44,656 nt of DNA from positions 1 through 44,656 of the forward strand of contig CALUWE010000015.1 in NCBI GenBank assembly GCA_944324425.1, given 5' to 3'. Shown here piece after piece: positions 18,003-27,480 of the stretch; the first letter of the stretch is position 1, and each line of letters starts with the position of its first letter. This stretch comes from Candidatus Gastranaerophilales bacterium (GTDB lineage: Bacteria; Cyanobacteriota; Vampirovibrionia; Gastranaerophilales; Gastranaerophilaceae). The translations under genes and the position numbers were made by a program. A model generated the notes under the pieces. The model saw only the letters and a program-made list of their open reading frames with translations. It was not told the DNA's origin and did no database searches.

Positions 18003-18920
18003 CTAGTATATCGGCATACACCATTTTTTATATTTTTCAACTTTGCCTCTAACGACATCATCGTATAATTTTTGAATTTCCAATGTCTTTTTGCCGATTT
18101 TACCATCACCAAATGGTCTGTGGTCAATCGAGCCGATTGGTGCAATTTGCGCGCCCGTTCCGCAGAAGAAGGCTTCATCTGCTATATATAATTCGGTTCT
18201 GTTTATTTCTCTTTCAACAACATCCATTTTTAGTTCTTCTTTTGCAAGCTCCATAATTGTATTTCTTGTAACACCTACTAAAATGTTGCTTGTGGCAGGA
18301 GTTGTTACTAAAGTATTTCCTTCAACCAAGAAAAAGTTCATGGCAGAACCTTCCGCCACCTTGCCGTCAGCTGAAATTGAAATTGCATCATCAAAGCCTG
18401 ACTTTTTGGCTTCGGTTATCATTAAAGCTGTATTTGCATAAGCCCCTGAAATTTTTGCTCTTGGGGGAATTGTGTTATCAGATAATCTGTTCCAGTTTGA
18501 AACACAAACTTTTAGAGGTTCATCCCCTTTAAAATAGTTACCCAATTTAATTGTGAAAATTAAAATTGAATCATCGCAATCATATAACCCGGGGCCGATT
18601 TTAATTGAGCTTTTATAAACTTCGGGGCGAATATAACAATTTTCTTTATAAGCATTTTTTTGAAGAAGTTTTTTTATGATGTCCAAGTATTCATCTAATG
18701 AATATTTAGCGTCCATAAACATTATTTTTGCGCTGTTAAACATTCTTTCAATATGTTCTTTTGCTCTAAAAACATATAGTTGGTTTTCCTGTTCGTTCCA
18801 ATAACCTCTGATTCCTTCAAAAACGCTTGTGCCATATAAAAAAGCGTGGCATCTGACAGGAATTTTAGCTTCAGATGACAGAACATAATTTCCATCCATA
18901 AAATAAAATTCTTCACTCAT
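18003..18920 (-). CDS. ilvE: branched-chain amino acid aminotransferase
   Basis: This class IV PLP transaminase catalyses the last step of Leu, Ile and Val synthesis. Typical parts are FLYGTSVFEGIRGYW near residue 27, YIRPEVYKSS near residue 97, ISGAYANTALMITEAKKSGF with the PLP-binding Lys region near residues 158-177, and EGSAMNFFLVEGNTLVTTP near residue 191. The 305-residue length is normal. A TTTTGGAG ribosome binding site precedes the ATG, and an extended -10 box lies about 40 bases upstream. It is transcribed alone. Confidence 0.93.
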   Translation of the reverse strand: MSEEFYFMDGNYVLSSEAKIPVRCHAFLYGTSVFEGIRGYWNEQENQLYVFRAKEHIERMFNSAKIMFMDAKYSLDEYLDIIKKLLQKNAYKENCYIRPEVYKSSIKIGPGLYDCDDSILIFTIKLGNYFKGDEPLKVCVSNWNRLSDNTIPPRAKISGAYANTALMITEAKKSGFDDAISISADGKVAEGSAMNFFLVEGNTLVTTPATSNILVGVTRNTIMELAKEELKMDVVEREINRTELYIADEAFFCGTGAQIAPIGSIDHRPFGDGKIGKKTLEIQKLYDDVVRGKVEKYKKWCMPIY

Positions 18921-18959
18921 TTTTTGTTTGCTCCAAAACTACATAATTAGTACAAAAAA

Positions 18960-18968
18960 ATTATAGCA
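18960..18968 (-). promoter_or_regulatory. extended -10 promoter of ilvE
   Basis: TGCTATAAT on the minus strand is a perfect extended -10 box. It predicts a leader of roughly 33 bases carrying the GGAG ribosome binding site of ilvE. Confidence 0.6.
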
Positions 18969-19022
18969 AAATAAGTTAAAAAATGCTGGATTTTTATAAT
19001 ATTTTTATTTAATATTTTTGGT

Positions 19023-20603
19023 ATGTTATCTTCAATACTGAATTTTATTTTATTTTTTGTATTTTTATACCTGATTATATACGGTATTTACCTTTTAACA
19101 ATCAATTTAAAGGCTTTGGTTTCGACCAGCTCTTATTTATCGGATAATTCACCCGAAAAATTAAAAAACGGAGAATTAAACAAAAATAAGCTTTGCGTTA
19201 TTATTTTTGCAAATTCAAAATCAAAACGGCTTGAACCGTTGTTGCAAGCATTAAATGACCAAACATACAACAAAGAAAATTACTCCGTTCACTGTGTTTT
19301 TGCAAAAGATTCAAATTCGCTTTTATATACGCCTGATTGCATTGCAGGGGCGCAAATTCATTGCATTGAAAACCCAGAATTTTTCAAAAAAAATAAAGCA
19401 TTAAACCTTTTTATAGAAAAACTTATTGTAAATTCAAAATTTGATGCCTATGTTTTCTTGGGTGCAGACAGATACGTTATGTCAGATTATTTGGAAAACA
19501 TTAATATTGCATTAAATGAACAATGCTCCCCCGTTATAACCGGCAAAACAACCGTTGTTCCCGAATTTAAAAATCACCTTGTAAGAGCAAAAGTTATTGA
19601 AGCAAAACAGGAATTTAAAAATAACACCGTAAACATTGCAAGAAGAATGTTTGACCTTGCAGGTGTTATAGATTCCGATAATTTGGTTGTAAGAGCGGAT
19701 ATTTTGGAAAAAACGGGCAGAATTTGTTTTGAAACAAGAGAAGATGAACTTAAATATTCTTTATTTTTAGCATCAAACGGCATAAAACCCGTTTATTCGC
19801 CTTTTATTGAAACAATAATAGAAGCAGAATGCTATAATCCGATGACTGCAGGTTTTGGCGTCAGGTTTGCATTATTTAAATATTATTCAAAACTTTTATT
19901 TAAAAAGCCTTGGTATTTTATTGAATTTGTTTTATCGATGCTGCAGCCAAATGTTGCGGTTGTTGTCGCATTTTACTTTATTCTTTTATATTCGTCATTC
20001 AATTTTATAAGCACAATCGGTTTTAAATATATTTTGCATTTGGGAGTATTTTATCTTATAGTTTGGGCCTTAGGCTTCATTGCTTCAAAATTAAATCCGA
20101 TAAAAGCGTTTTTATTCCTTTTATATCCTTTTTATTCATTTGCGTTTAACTTTAGAAAAATCACAAAGGATATTTCAAAACGCGCCCTTTTAAGAACCAT
20201 AGCCGAAGAAAAAAATGTTAAATCCGCCACAATGGATGCCTACGTTACAGACGGCAAGAAAAACGTTATGTGCAAAATGGATTTAATATCAGAAGATGGC
20301 ATGAGAAGGGTTATTTTAAGATTCAGAAAAAAAAGAATGATATCCGATGAATCAATAAGAATGTATGATGCCATTTCAAATATCTCTAAAAAAATGAATA
20401 TCCATGGGTATACTTTAAAAATATGCCAAAACTGCGTTCATTTTAAATCCGTTCAAGACGGCACGGTTGACCTTTTAAAGGGAAATTGCAACTGTATCGG
20501 AAACGAAAACGGGGAAGAATTTGAAACTTTAATTTGGAACAGATGCGATAATTTTAAAATTAAACCTGAAGAAAATATAATGGAAACTTTAAACAATAAT
20601 TAA
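19023..20603 (+). CDS. membrane glycosyltransferase-like protein with Cys-rich C-terminus
   Basis: The 526-residue protein has an N-terminal membrane helix (residues 5-28), then a GT-A-like domain (LCVIIFANSKSKRLEPLLQA, later FDAYVFLGADRYVMSDYL in the position of the family's DxD). Two or three more membrane helices lie at about residues 305-380. This resembles GT2 family membrane transferases such as those with cellulose-synthase-like layout, although the motifs are weak. From about residue 460 there is a separate tail with at least six Cys, including ICQNCVHF, NCNC and NRCDNF, suggesting a metal-binding module. It lies 41 bases upstream of PBP1A and may share its transcript, which hints at an envelope role. 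The substrate is unknown. Confidence 0.7.
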   Translation: MLSSILNFILFFVFLYLIIYGIYLLTINLKALVSTSSYLSDNSPEKLKNGELNKNKLCVIIFANSKSKRLEPLLQALNDQTYNKENYSVHCVFAKDSNSLLYTPDCIAGAQIHCIENPEFFKKNKALNLFIEKLIVNSKFDAYVFLGADRYVMSDYLENINIALNEQCSPVITGKTTVVPEFKNHLVRAKVIEAKQEFKNNTVNIARRMFDLAGVIDSDNLVVRADILEKTGRICFETREDELKYSLFLASNGIKPVYSPFIETIIEAECYNPMTAGFGVRFALFKYYSKLLFKKPWYFIEFVLSMLQPNVAVVVAFYFILLYSSFNFISTIGFKYILHLGVFYLIVWALGFIASKLNPIKAFLFLLYPFYSFAFNFRKITKDISKRALLRTIAEEKNVKSATMDAYVTDGKKNVMCKMDLISEDGMRRVILRFRKKRMISDESIRMYDAISNISKKMNIHGYTLKICQNCVHFKSVQDGTVDLLKGNCNCIGNENGEEFETLIWNRCDNFKIKPEENIMETLNNN

Positions 20604-20644
20604 ATTGTGGCATTATTATTGTTTATATTATAAAATACATAATT

Positions 20645-22858
20645 ATGACAAGAAAAATTAAAAGAGTTTCCATAAGAAGAAAAAACAATACCGGATGTAT
20701 ATCATATGTTTTGGTTGTTTTGTTTTCCGCATTTTTAGCGGTTATTGTTGCATTTAATCTATATCTTGCAAGTTTGAAGCCTATTGATAACTTTAAAGAA
20801 ATCAAACCGAATCCCGTTACTGCAATTTATTCCTCAGACGGCGAAAACATTAAAACTTTTACCGCATATAAATTTGAAAAGGTTTCGATAGATGATATCC
20901 CCGATAACTTAAAAAATGCGGTTATTGCAACGGAAGATAAAAATTTTTACCACCACAGAGGTTTTGACACCTTGGGTTTGGTTCGTTCGGTTTTAACAAA
21001 CATAAGAGCGGGTAAATTGAAACAAGGCGCAAGCACCATTACCCAGCAGCTGGCAAGAATTTTGTTCTTATCAAACGAAAGAACGTTTGACAGAAAAATT
21101 AAAGAATTAATTATAGCCCACAGAATTGAAAAAACAATTTCAAAAGATGAAATACTTGATATGTATCTGAATTCCGTTTATTTGGGTTCGGGAACTTACG
21201 GCGTATTATCAGCAAGCAAAACTTATTTTGATAAGAATTTAGATGAATTGACCTTGGCGGAAGCCGCCCTAATTGCAGGGCTGCCGCAGGCTCCAAGCGT
21301 ATATTCACCTTTTTCAAACCCTGATGCTGCAATAAACAGAAGAAATCAGGTTTTAAAAAGAATGTACAAAACGGGCTACATAAATAAAAAACAATATAAA
21401 CAAGCGCTTGATGAGCCTTTAAAGTTAAATCAAAAGCCTCGAATTTATTCTTTTAATAAAGCTCCCTATTTTATTGATTTCGTATTGAGGGAGCTAACTG
21501 ACATCGGATTCGATGAAACAGAAATCTCACAAGGCGGCTTGAAAATTTACACCACCTTAAATTATAAAGACCAAAAGGCGGCAGATGACGCAATTAATAA
21601 CGGTTTATCAAATGCCGGTTTAAAAGCCGATAAAACACAGATGTCGTTATTTGCCTTCAGCCCCACAACAGGCAAAATTTTAGCTTACGTCGGCGGTAAA
21701 AATTATGAAAAAAGCCAATACGACAGAATTGTAAATGCTATAAGGCCGCCGGGGTCATCATTTAAACCTTTTGTTTATGCAGCAGCACTGCAGCAAGGGT
21801 TTAGCGTGAATGACATTATGGAAGATAAACCGGTTCAATTTAATAAATGGGCGCCAAGAAATTATGGCGATAAATATAGAGGCAAAATGCCCTTATGGAA
21901 GGCTTTAGCGCTATCATCAAACGTCATTGCGGCAACTTTGATTGATAAAGTAGGAGTTGGCCCCGTTATTTCAATTGCAAGAGATTTGGGAATTACAACC
22001 CCCTTGCAGCCCGATTTAACTATTTCATTAGGTTCAAACGGTGTTAAACTTTATGATATGGTGGTTGCCTACGGCGCTTTTGCAAACGGCGGCTTCAGGG
22101 TTCGCCCGTATGCTGTTGAAAGAGTTGAAAATTCACGTGGTGTTGTAATTTATGAAGCAATGCCCACAAAAGTTATGAAAGTTATAAGCTATGATACGGC
22201 TGCCGGCATGACCTATATGTTGAAAAAAGTTGTGGAACAAGGCACAGGCAGAGGCGCTGCCGTTGGCAGAGAAGTAGCAGGCAAAACAGGCACAACGGAT
22301 GATTACCGTGATGCTTGGTTTATGGGCTATTCCCCCGATATTGTTGCAGGCGTTTGGCTTGGAAACGACGACAACTCAAGGCTCCCCGGAATTACGGGCG
22401 GCGGTTTACCCGCAAGAGTATGGGGCAACTTTATGAAGGTCGCACTTTCTGATTATCCTGAATCTGTTTTTGATTATCCCGATTTCACATCAAACGCTCA
22501 GTCTTCAAACTCTGAAGCAATTTATGTTGATGAGCATATTGAAGCTCCCAATCAGGATAACGCTATTATTATTGATGAAGATGCCGCAGAAGGCTTTAGC
22601 GAAGATGAAGATTTTGCGACAAGCACAAAAACAAATACAACAAATACGGTTCAAACAATTAATGTTCAACAAAAAGAACCTATAAAGGCTCAACCTCAAG
22701 CTATATTTAAAAATAAGACCGATAGTCTGCCGTCTTCCGCCAGCAAAGAAGCAACGGAAGCCAAAAACAGGACAATTCGCCCCGTTATGCAGTTTAAGCA
22801 GAATTTAGCACCTGCTCAAAACAACAATGCTGCACCACTGCCCGGGGGAGCAAACTAA
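20645..22858 (+). CDS. penicillin-binding protein 1A, bifunctional
   Basis: This class A PBP polymerises and cross-links peptidoglycan. After a short cytoplasmic tail and one membrane helix (about residues 20-42) comes the GT51 glycosyltransferase with catalytic Glu97 in IATEDKNFYHHRGFD and GASTITQQLARILFL. The transpeptidase follows with S371xxK in PPGSSFKPF, SSN in ALSSNVIA and KTG in GKTGTTDDYRDAWF. The C-terminal 110 residues are low-complexity and Asn/Gln/Glu-rich, probably a disordered periplasmic tail. At 737 residues it is within the usual range. Its end is 16 bases from the pyk start, so read-through into pyk is likely. Confidence 0.95.
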   Translation: MTRKIKRVSIRRKNNTGCISYVLVVLFSAFLAVIVAFNLYLASLKPIDNFKEIKPNPVTAIYSSDGENIKTFTAYKFEKVSIDDIPDNLKNAVIATEDKNFYHHRGFDTLGLVRSVLTNIRAGKLKQGASTITQQLARILFLSNERTFDRKIKELIIAHRIEKTISKDEILDMYLNSVYLGSGTYGVLSASKTYFDKNLDELTLAEAALIAGLPQAPSVYSPFSNPDAAINRRNQVLKRMYKTGYINKKQYKQALDEPLKLNQKPRIYSFNKAPYFIDFVLRELTDIGFDETEISQGGLKIYTTLNYKDQKAADDAINNGLSNAGLKADKTQMSLFAFSPTTGKILAYVGGKNYEKSQYDRIVNAIRPPGSSFKPFVYAAALQQGFSVNDIMEDKPVQFNKWAPRNYGDKYRGKMPLWKALALSSNVIAATLIDKVGVGPVISIARDLGITTPLQPDLTISLGSNGVKLYDMVVAYGAFANGGFRVRPYAVERVENSRGVVIYEAMPTKVMKVISYDTAAGMTYMLKKVVEQGTGRGAAVGREVAGKTGTTDDYRDAWFMGYSPDIVAGVWLGNDDNSRLPGITGGGLPARVWGNFMKVALSDYPESVFDYPDFTSNAQSSNSEAIYVDEHIEAPNQDNAIIIDEDAAEGFSEDEDFATSTKTNTTNTVQTINVQQKEPIKAQPQAIFKNKTDSLPSSASKEATEAKNRTIRPVMQFKQNLAPAQNNNAAPLPGGAN

Positions 22859-22874
22859 GGAGAAAAACAACAAA

Positions 22875-24305
22875 ATGACAATTAAAAAAAGAGCAAAAAT
22901 CGTTGTAACATTGGGCCCTGCAACAGACAGCGAAGAAAAAATTAAAGAATTAATAAAGGCAGGCGCAAATGTTTTCAGGTTTAATACATCCCATGGAAGT
23001 TCCGATTACCATAAAGAAAAAATTAGGCTTGTTAAAAAAATTGCAGACGATATGAAGGTTTTTGTTGCAACGCTTGTGGATTTGCAAGGACCAAAAATCA
23101 GAATTGGTGTTTTAGATAATGAAATTCCCCTTGAAAAAGGCCAAGAAATTATTTTGGAACATTATTCGGGCGAAAAAAAAGAAAATATTATTCCCGTTGA
23201 TTATAAAGGCATTGCAAATGACGTTGAAACAGGGGAAATCATTCTTGTTGATGACGGCAAAATTCAATTAAGAGTAAAAGAAATTAAAAATAACCAAGTA
23301 ATAACAAATGTGGTTGTTCCAAACGTTTTAAAATCAAGAAAAGGAATAAATATCCCGGGGTCTACTGCAAGCTTAAATGCAGTAACAGACAGGGATATAG
23401 ATTTTATTAAACTTGCAGTTGAAGAAGATGTTGATTTCTTGGCGCTTTCTTTTGTAAGAGAAAAAAATGATATTTTAACCGCAAAAGAATATGTTAAAAA
23501 GTTTAACGGCGATATTCCGATTGTTGCAAAATTAGAAAAGCCCCAATCAATAGAAAACCTTGATGAAATTGTTGAAGTTTCTGATGCCGTAATGGTTGCA
23601 AGGGGAGATTTGGGAATTGAATTGTCGCCTGTTGAGGTTCCTGTTTGTCAAAAGAAAATAATTAAAACCTGCAATAAATATAAAAAAGCGGTTATTGTAG
23701 CCACTCAAATGCTTGAATCTATGATAGATAACCCTATTCCGACCCGTGCAGAATCATCTGACGTTGCAAACGCTATTTTAGATGGTGCTGATGCCGTTAT
23801 GTTATCAGGGGAAACAAGTGTGGGCAAATATGCGGTTGAAGCTGTTAAAATGATGTCTGAAATTATTTTAGCAGCAGAAAATTCAGGGTTTTATGAATTT
23901 GATTATGATATAGAACCTGCTGATGATACATCCACAATGACACGCCATGCGGTTGTATATGGCGCAGATAAAATGATTAAATTTGTGGGCGCAAAAGTAA
24001 TTCTTTCTTTTTCTCATACGGGAAAATCAACAAGAATACTTTCAAAATTAAAACCGAAAGTGCCCATTGTTTTAATTTGCGATATGAAAAAAACCGCAAG
24101 AAGAATGGCTTTAAGCTGGGGTGTTTTTCCTTTTTATAAAAATTGGGATGAACCCATTACAAACGACATTTTATTAAAATTTGACGAATTTTTAATAAAT
24201 GAAATTAAACTAAAAAAAGGCGATTATGTAATAATAATCGGTTCGCAGCCAAATTTAATTACAAGCAGAACAAATTTTGTAAGAGTGCATAGAATCGGCG
24301 CTTAA
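22875..24305 (+). CDS. pyk: pyruvate kinase
   Basis: Pyruvate kinase makes pyruvate and ATP from phosphoenolpyruvate and ADP, the last step of glycolysis. Typical blocks are KIVVTLGPATDSEEKIKEL, NTSHGSSDYH, DLQGPKIRIG, the catalytic-Lys region PIVAKLEKPQSIEN, VMVARGDLGIELSP, ATQMLESMIDNPIPTRAE and DGADAVMLSGET. The ATG at 22875 is chosen because AAGGAG lies upstream and the family N-terminus starts there; a longer in-frame reading would overlap the PBP gene. Its 476 residues match the standard bacterial length without the extra PEP-utiliser domain. Confidence 0.97.
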   Translation: MTIKKRAKIVVTLGPATDSEEKIKELIKAGANVFRFNTSHGSSDYHKEKIRLVKKIADDMKVFVATLVDLQGPKIRIGVLDNEIPLEKGQEIILEHYSGEKKENIIPVDYKGIANDVETGEIILVDDGKIQLRVKEIKNNQVITNVVVPNVLKSRKGINIPGSTASLNAVTDRDIDFIKLAVEEDVDFLALSFVREKNDILTAKEYVKKFNGDIPIVAKLEKPQSIENLDEIVEVSDAVMVARGDLGIELSPVEVPVCQKKIIKTCNKYKKAVIVATQMLESMIDNPIPTRAESSDVANAILDGADAVMLSGETSVGKYAVEAVKMMSEIILAAENSGFYEFDYDIEPADDTSTMTRHAVVYGADKMIKFVGAKVILSFSHTGKSTRILSKLKPKVPIVLICDMKKTARRMALSWGVFPFYKNWDEPITNDILLKFDEFLINEIKLKKGDYVIIIGSQPNLITSRTNFVRVHRIGA

Positions 24306-24321
24306 AAAAGGGGGCTAAAAA

Positions 24322-25590
24322 ATGAAAAATGAAACAAAATGTCTACATTCAGGTTATACTCCTGTTAATGCAGGCCCAAGGGTAATGCCCATTTATCAAA
24401 GCACAACATACAGATACACTTCAACCGATGAAGTAGGTGCTGTTTTTAATGACCCTACAAGGTCGCACATTTATACAAGGTTTACAAACCCAACAGTTGA
24501 TGTGGTTGAAAAGAAAATTGCAGACTTAGAAGGCGGTGTTGCCGCAATGTGTACAAGTTCAGGGCAAATGGCATCAATGATGTCCATTTTAAATTTGTGC
24601 CATGCAGGGGATAGCTTTATTTCAACATCAACAATTTATGGCGGAACAGTTAACCTTTTTGCGGTTACTTTGAAAAAATTGGGCGTTGAATGTATTTTTG
24701 TTGACCCCGATGCAACGGAAGAAGAAATTTCAGCTAAAATTAAACCGAATACAAAAGCGGTTTTTGCGGAAACTTTGTCTAACCCTGCGGTTGTTGTTTT
24801 AGATATTGAAAAATTCGTTAAAATTGCACACAAACATAAAATTCCTTTAATTTTGGATAACACCTTCCCAACGCCTATTTTGTGCAGGCCTTTTGAATGG
24901 GGAGCAGATGTTGTAATCCATTCAACTTCAAAATATATGGATGGCCACGCCCTGCAAGTGGGCGGCGTTATAGTTGATTCAGGCAAATTTGATTTCACAA
25001 ACGGCAATTTCCCGGAATTTACGGAACCCGATGAATCATATCACGGAACAATTTATACAAGAGATTATGCCTTTGCCCCCTACATTATAAAAGCAAGAAT
25101 GCAATTAATGAGAGATTTTGGTGCATATCCTGCGGGACATTCAGGATTTTTATTGAATTTAGGCTTAGAAACTTTAGCTTTAAGAATGAAAAGATACTGC
25201 GAAAATGCAATGACAATGGCTGAATATTTTGTTTCAACCGGAATGTTTGAAGAAGTAAGATATCCGGGGCTAAAAGGCGATAAATATTATGATTTAGCTC
25301 AAAAATACTTGCCAAACGGTTGTTCAGGGGTAATTTCTTTAACCGTTAAAGGCGGAAAACAAGCTGCCGCTAAATTTATGGATGGGCTTAAAATGGCATC
25401 AAATGAGGTTCATGTGGCAGATATAAGAACTTGTGTTTTACACCCTGCAACAGCAACCCACAGGCAATTAACAGACGAACAATTAATAGCTTGCGGTATT
25501 AACCCGGGGCTTGTCAGATTCTCCGTAGGTCTTGAAAACGTAGATGATATAATCAATGATGTTGATAACAGCTTAAAAAATTTAAGATAA
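24322..25590 (+). CDS. metY: O-acetylhomoserine sulfhydrylase (MetY-like)
   Basis: This PLP enzyme of the Cys/Met metabolism family most likely converts O-acetylhomoserine and sulfide to homocysteine. Shared family parts are TRFTNPTVDVVEKKIADLEG, AMCTSSGQMASMMSIL and the PLP-Lys motif IHSTSKYMDGHALQVGG. The insert with PEFTEPDESYHG and the order of the C-terminal blocks (GLETLALRMKRYCENA) fit MetY rather than cystathionine or methionine gamma-lyases, as does the 422-residue length. A methionine gamma-lyase role cannot be excluded. It follows pyk by 16 bases and precedes a flavin reductase by 11, so all three may be one transcript. Confidence 0.88.
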   Translation: MKNETKCLHSGYTPVNAGPRVMPIYQSTTYRYTSTDEVGAVFNDPTRSHIYTRFTNPTVDVVEKKIADLEGGVAAMCTSSGQMASMMSILNLCHAGDSFISTSTIYGGTVNLFAVTLKKLGVECIFVDPDATEEEISAKIKPNTKAVFAETLSNPAVVVLDIEKFVKIAHKHKIPLILDNTFPTPILCRPFEWGADVVIHSTSKYMDGHALQVGGVIVDSGKFDFTNGNFPEFTEPDESYHGTIYTRDYAFAPYIIKARMQLMRDFGAYPAGHSGFLLNLGLETLALRMKRYCENAMTMAEYFVSTGMFEEVRYPGLKGDKYYDLAQKYLPNGCSGVISLTVKGGKQAAAKFMDGLKMASNEVHVADIRTCVLHPATATHRQLTDEQLIACGINPGLVRFSVGLENVDDIINDVDNSLKNLR

Positions 25591-25601
25591 AGGAATAAAA
25601 A

Positions 25602-26141
25602 ATGCTTAGAAAAATTCTTATTATTTCGACAAGTTCAAATAAAAACGGCAATTCTGCAAGAGTTGCAAGAGCATTTGAAAAAGGCGCAAAAGAAGCGGGA
25701 AACAACGTTGAAATTGTTGCCATAAGAGATAAAGACTTGAATTTTTGCAAAGGTTGTTTAACTTGCCAAAGAACAAGAAAATGCATTATTGAAGATGACG
25801 GTGTTGAAATTTTGGAAATGATGAAATATTCAGATGTAATTGTTTGGGCAACGCCTGTTTATTTCTATGATATGTCAGGGCAGATGAAAACAATGCTTGA
25901 TAGAACAAGCCCGCTTCATGGCGGCGATTATTTATTCAGAGATGTTTATTTAATTGTTACTGCGGCAGATTCAGCCGAAGACACCGCAGATAACACAATA
26001 AACAGTTTCAAAGGCTGGATTTCCTGTTTTGATAAAGTAAAACTTAAAGGTGTAGTAAAGGCGCTTGGGCTTGAAAAACCAATTGATTTAGACGGCCACC
26101 CTGCACTGCAAGAAGCTTATGAAATGGGAAAAAATGTTTAA
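25602..26141 (+). CDS. flavodoxin-fold NAD(P)H-dependent FMN oxidoreductase
   Basis: The 179-residue protein belongs to the NADPH-dependent FMN reductase / iron-sulfur flavoprotein superfamily. It has the FMN-phosphate loop STSSNKNGNSARVA near residues 9-22. The CKGCLTCQRTRKC segment near residues 49-61 has four Cys, in the region where iron-sulfur flavoproteins carry a compact Cys motif. WATPVYFYDMSGQMKTMLDR is the flavin-binding loop. It is probably a soluble redox protein; partners are unknown. The ribosome binding site is AAAGGA. It is the last gene before a terminator. Confidence 0.88.
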   Translation: MLRKILIISTSSNKNGNSARVARAFEKGAKEAGNNVEIVAIRDKDLNFCKGCLTCQRTRKCIIEDDGVEILEMMKYSDVIVWATPVYFYDMSGQMKTMLDRTSPLHGGDYLFRDVYLIVTAADSAEDTADNTINSFKGWISCFDKVKLKGVVKALGLEKPIDLDGHPALQEAYEMGKNV

Positions 26142-26148
26142 ATAAAAT

Positions 26149-26176
26149 AAGGGGCTAATTTCGCCCCTTTAATTTT
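26149..26176 (+). terminator. terminator between convergent genes
   Basis: AAGGGGC pairs with GCCCCTT around a seven-base loop, followed by TAATTTTTT. It lies seven bases after the flavin-reductase stop and can also serve the minus-strand LapA-like gene that ends at 26177. Confidence 0.85.
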
Positions 26177-26521
26177 TTATTTATTGTTAATTGCCTTATC
26201 AAGCGCAATTTCAAGAGTTTTTATTTTATTTTCCAAAACTTTTATTTTTTCTTCCGCATCGTCTGCACCAATGTTTGTTTTATCATATTGCTTTTTTAAT
26301 TTTGAATATCTTGAAGCAGTTTCAAAAAATGAACTCAACATTAAAAGCACCCCCGCCAAAATACCTAGGGCATAGGTTAAAAGGCAAATTGTGAGAAAAG
26401 AAAGTTTAAGAGAAATATCAGTGTACATTATTTGAATATTAACGGCAGTGTCATTATATTGTCCTGTCATTAAAACAAAAACGGTAACCAAAACCGCTAA
26501 AATAACGCAAATTGTACCCAT
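26177..26521 (-). CDS. LapA-like inner membrane protein
   Basis: The 114-residue protein has two membrane helices (about residues 4-22 and 40-65) followed by a coiled coil (AEEKIKVLENKIKTLEIALD). This matches the layout of LapA/YciS (DUF1049) proteins, which in proteobacteria help regulate lipopolysaccharide synthesis. Sequence-level support is only moderate. Its ATG abuts the stop of the RluD-type gene, so it is the last gene of the minus-strand group that includes lspA. Confidence 0.6.
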   Translation of the reverse strand: MGTICVILAVLVTVFVLMTGQYNDTAVNIQIMYTDISLKLSFLTICLLTYALGILAGVLLMLSSFFETASRYSKLKKQYDKTNIGADDAEEKIKVLENKIKTLEIALDKAINNK

Positions 26522-27480
26522 TAGCTTATACTCCTTAATAAATTCAGTGTTTTTATTAAATCGGGATGATAGTTTTTTTCATCCAATATAAATTCCATTA
26601 TCTCACCCCTTTTTGGATGTGTAAAGGATAAATAATATGACATTAAAACTTGCCCTTGAGTTTTAAGAGTCCTAAAAGCCCCCTTTTGAAACCCTTTTGC
26701 ACCGTACAGGTCATCCCCTATTATCGGGTGATTAATTGAAGATAAGTGGCACCTTATTTGGTGCGTTCTTCCTGTTTCCAATTGCAATTCTAAAAAAGTG
26801 GCTAAATTAAACCTTTCTATAACTCTATAATGGGTTATTGCCCTTTGCCCATTTTCTGCCGCATTCATTTTAACTGTTTTATTCAAATAATGAATTAAGG
26901 GTTTATCAATTGTTCCAAAATCATCTTCAATATTGCCATAGCAAACGGCCAAATATTTTCTTATTGTTTTTTTATCTTGAATATCTTTTTGAAGTTTAAT
27001 ATGGGCTTCATTGTTTTTAGCTACAAGCATTAAACCTGATGTATCTTTATCAAGCCTATGAACTATTCCTTGCCTTATTATTCCCCCTATATCGGATAAT
27101 TTTTTATTATGAAATAAAAGAGCAGAAACCAAACTGTCTTCTTCCATTTTGCTTGTAGGGTGCACAATAAGCCCTTTTTGCTTGTTTAGAACAATAAGGT
27201 CATCATCTTCAAAAATAATATCAAGTGGAATATTTTTTGGTTTTATTTTTATTTCTTCTTTTTCTTTTATTTTAAAATCAACAATATCATTTAATTTTAA
27301 TTTGTAAGAGGGCTTTTGAGGTTTTGAATTAACTTTAATTAGCCCTTCTATTATATTTTTTTGAACAATATTTCTTGTTAAAATTACTCCGGTTTGAATT
27401 TTATACTCATCAAAAAAAGCTTCCGTGATGAAATTATCAAGCCTTTTATTTATATCATTTTGTTCAATTTTTATTTGCAA
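26521..27480 (-). CDS. RluD/RluA-family 23S rRNA pseudouridine synthase
   Basis: The enzyme isomerises specific uridines in structured RNA. Residues 1-75 form an S4-like RNA-binding domain. The catalytic motif is HRLDKDTSGLMLVAKN with the essential Asp. LETGRTHQIRCHL and HPIIGDDLYG follow as in the RluA/RluC/RluD family. With an S4 domain and 319 residues, RluD (or the closely related YlyB type) is the best match, and the lspA-rluD pairing is common in bacteria. The start overlaps the end of lspA by ten bases. Confidence 0.92.
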   Translation of the reverse strand: MQIKIEQNDINKRLDNFITEAFFDEYKIQTGVILTRNIVQKNIIEGLIKVNSKPQKPSYKLKLNDIVDFKIKEKEEIKIKPKNIPLDIIFEDDDLIVLNKQKGLIVHPTSKMEEDSLVSALLFHNKKLSDIGGIIRQGIVHRLDKDTSGLMLVAKNNEAHIKLQKDIQDKKTIRKYLAVCYGNIEDDFGTIDKPLIHYLNKTVKMNAAENGQRAITHYRVIERFNLATFLELQLETGRTHQIRCHLSSINHPIIGDDLYGAKGFQKGAFRTLKTQGQVLMSYYLSFTHPKRGEIMEFILDEKNYHPDLIKTLNLLRSIS

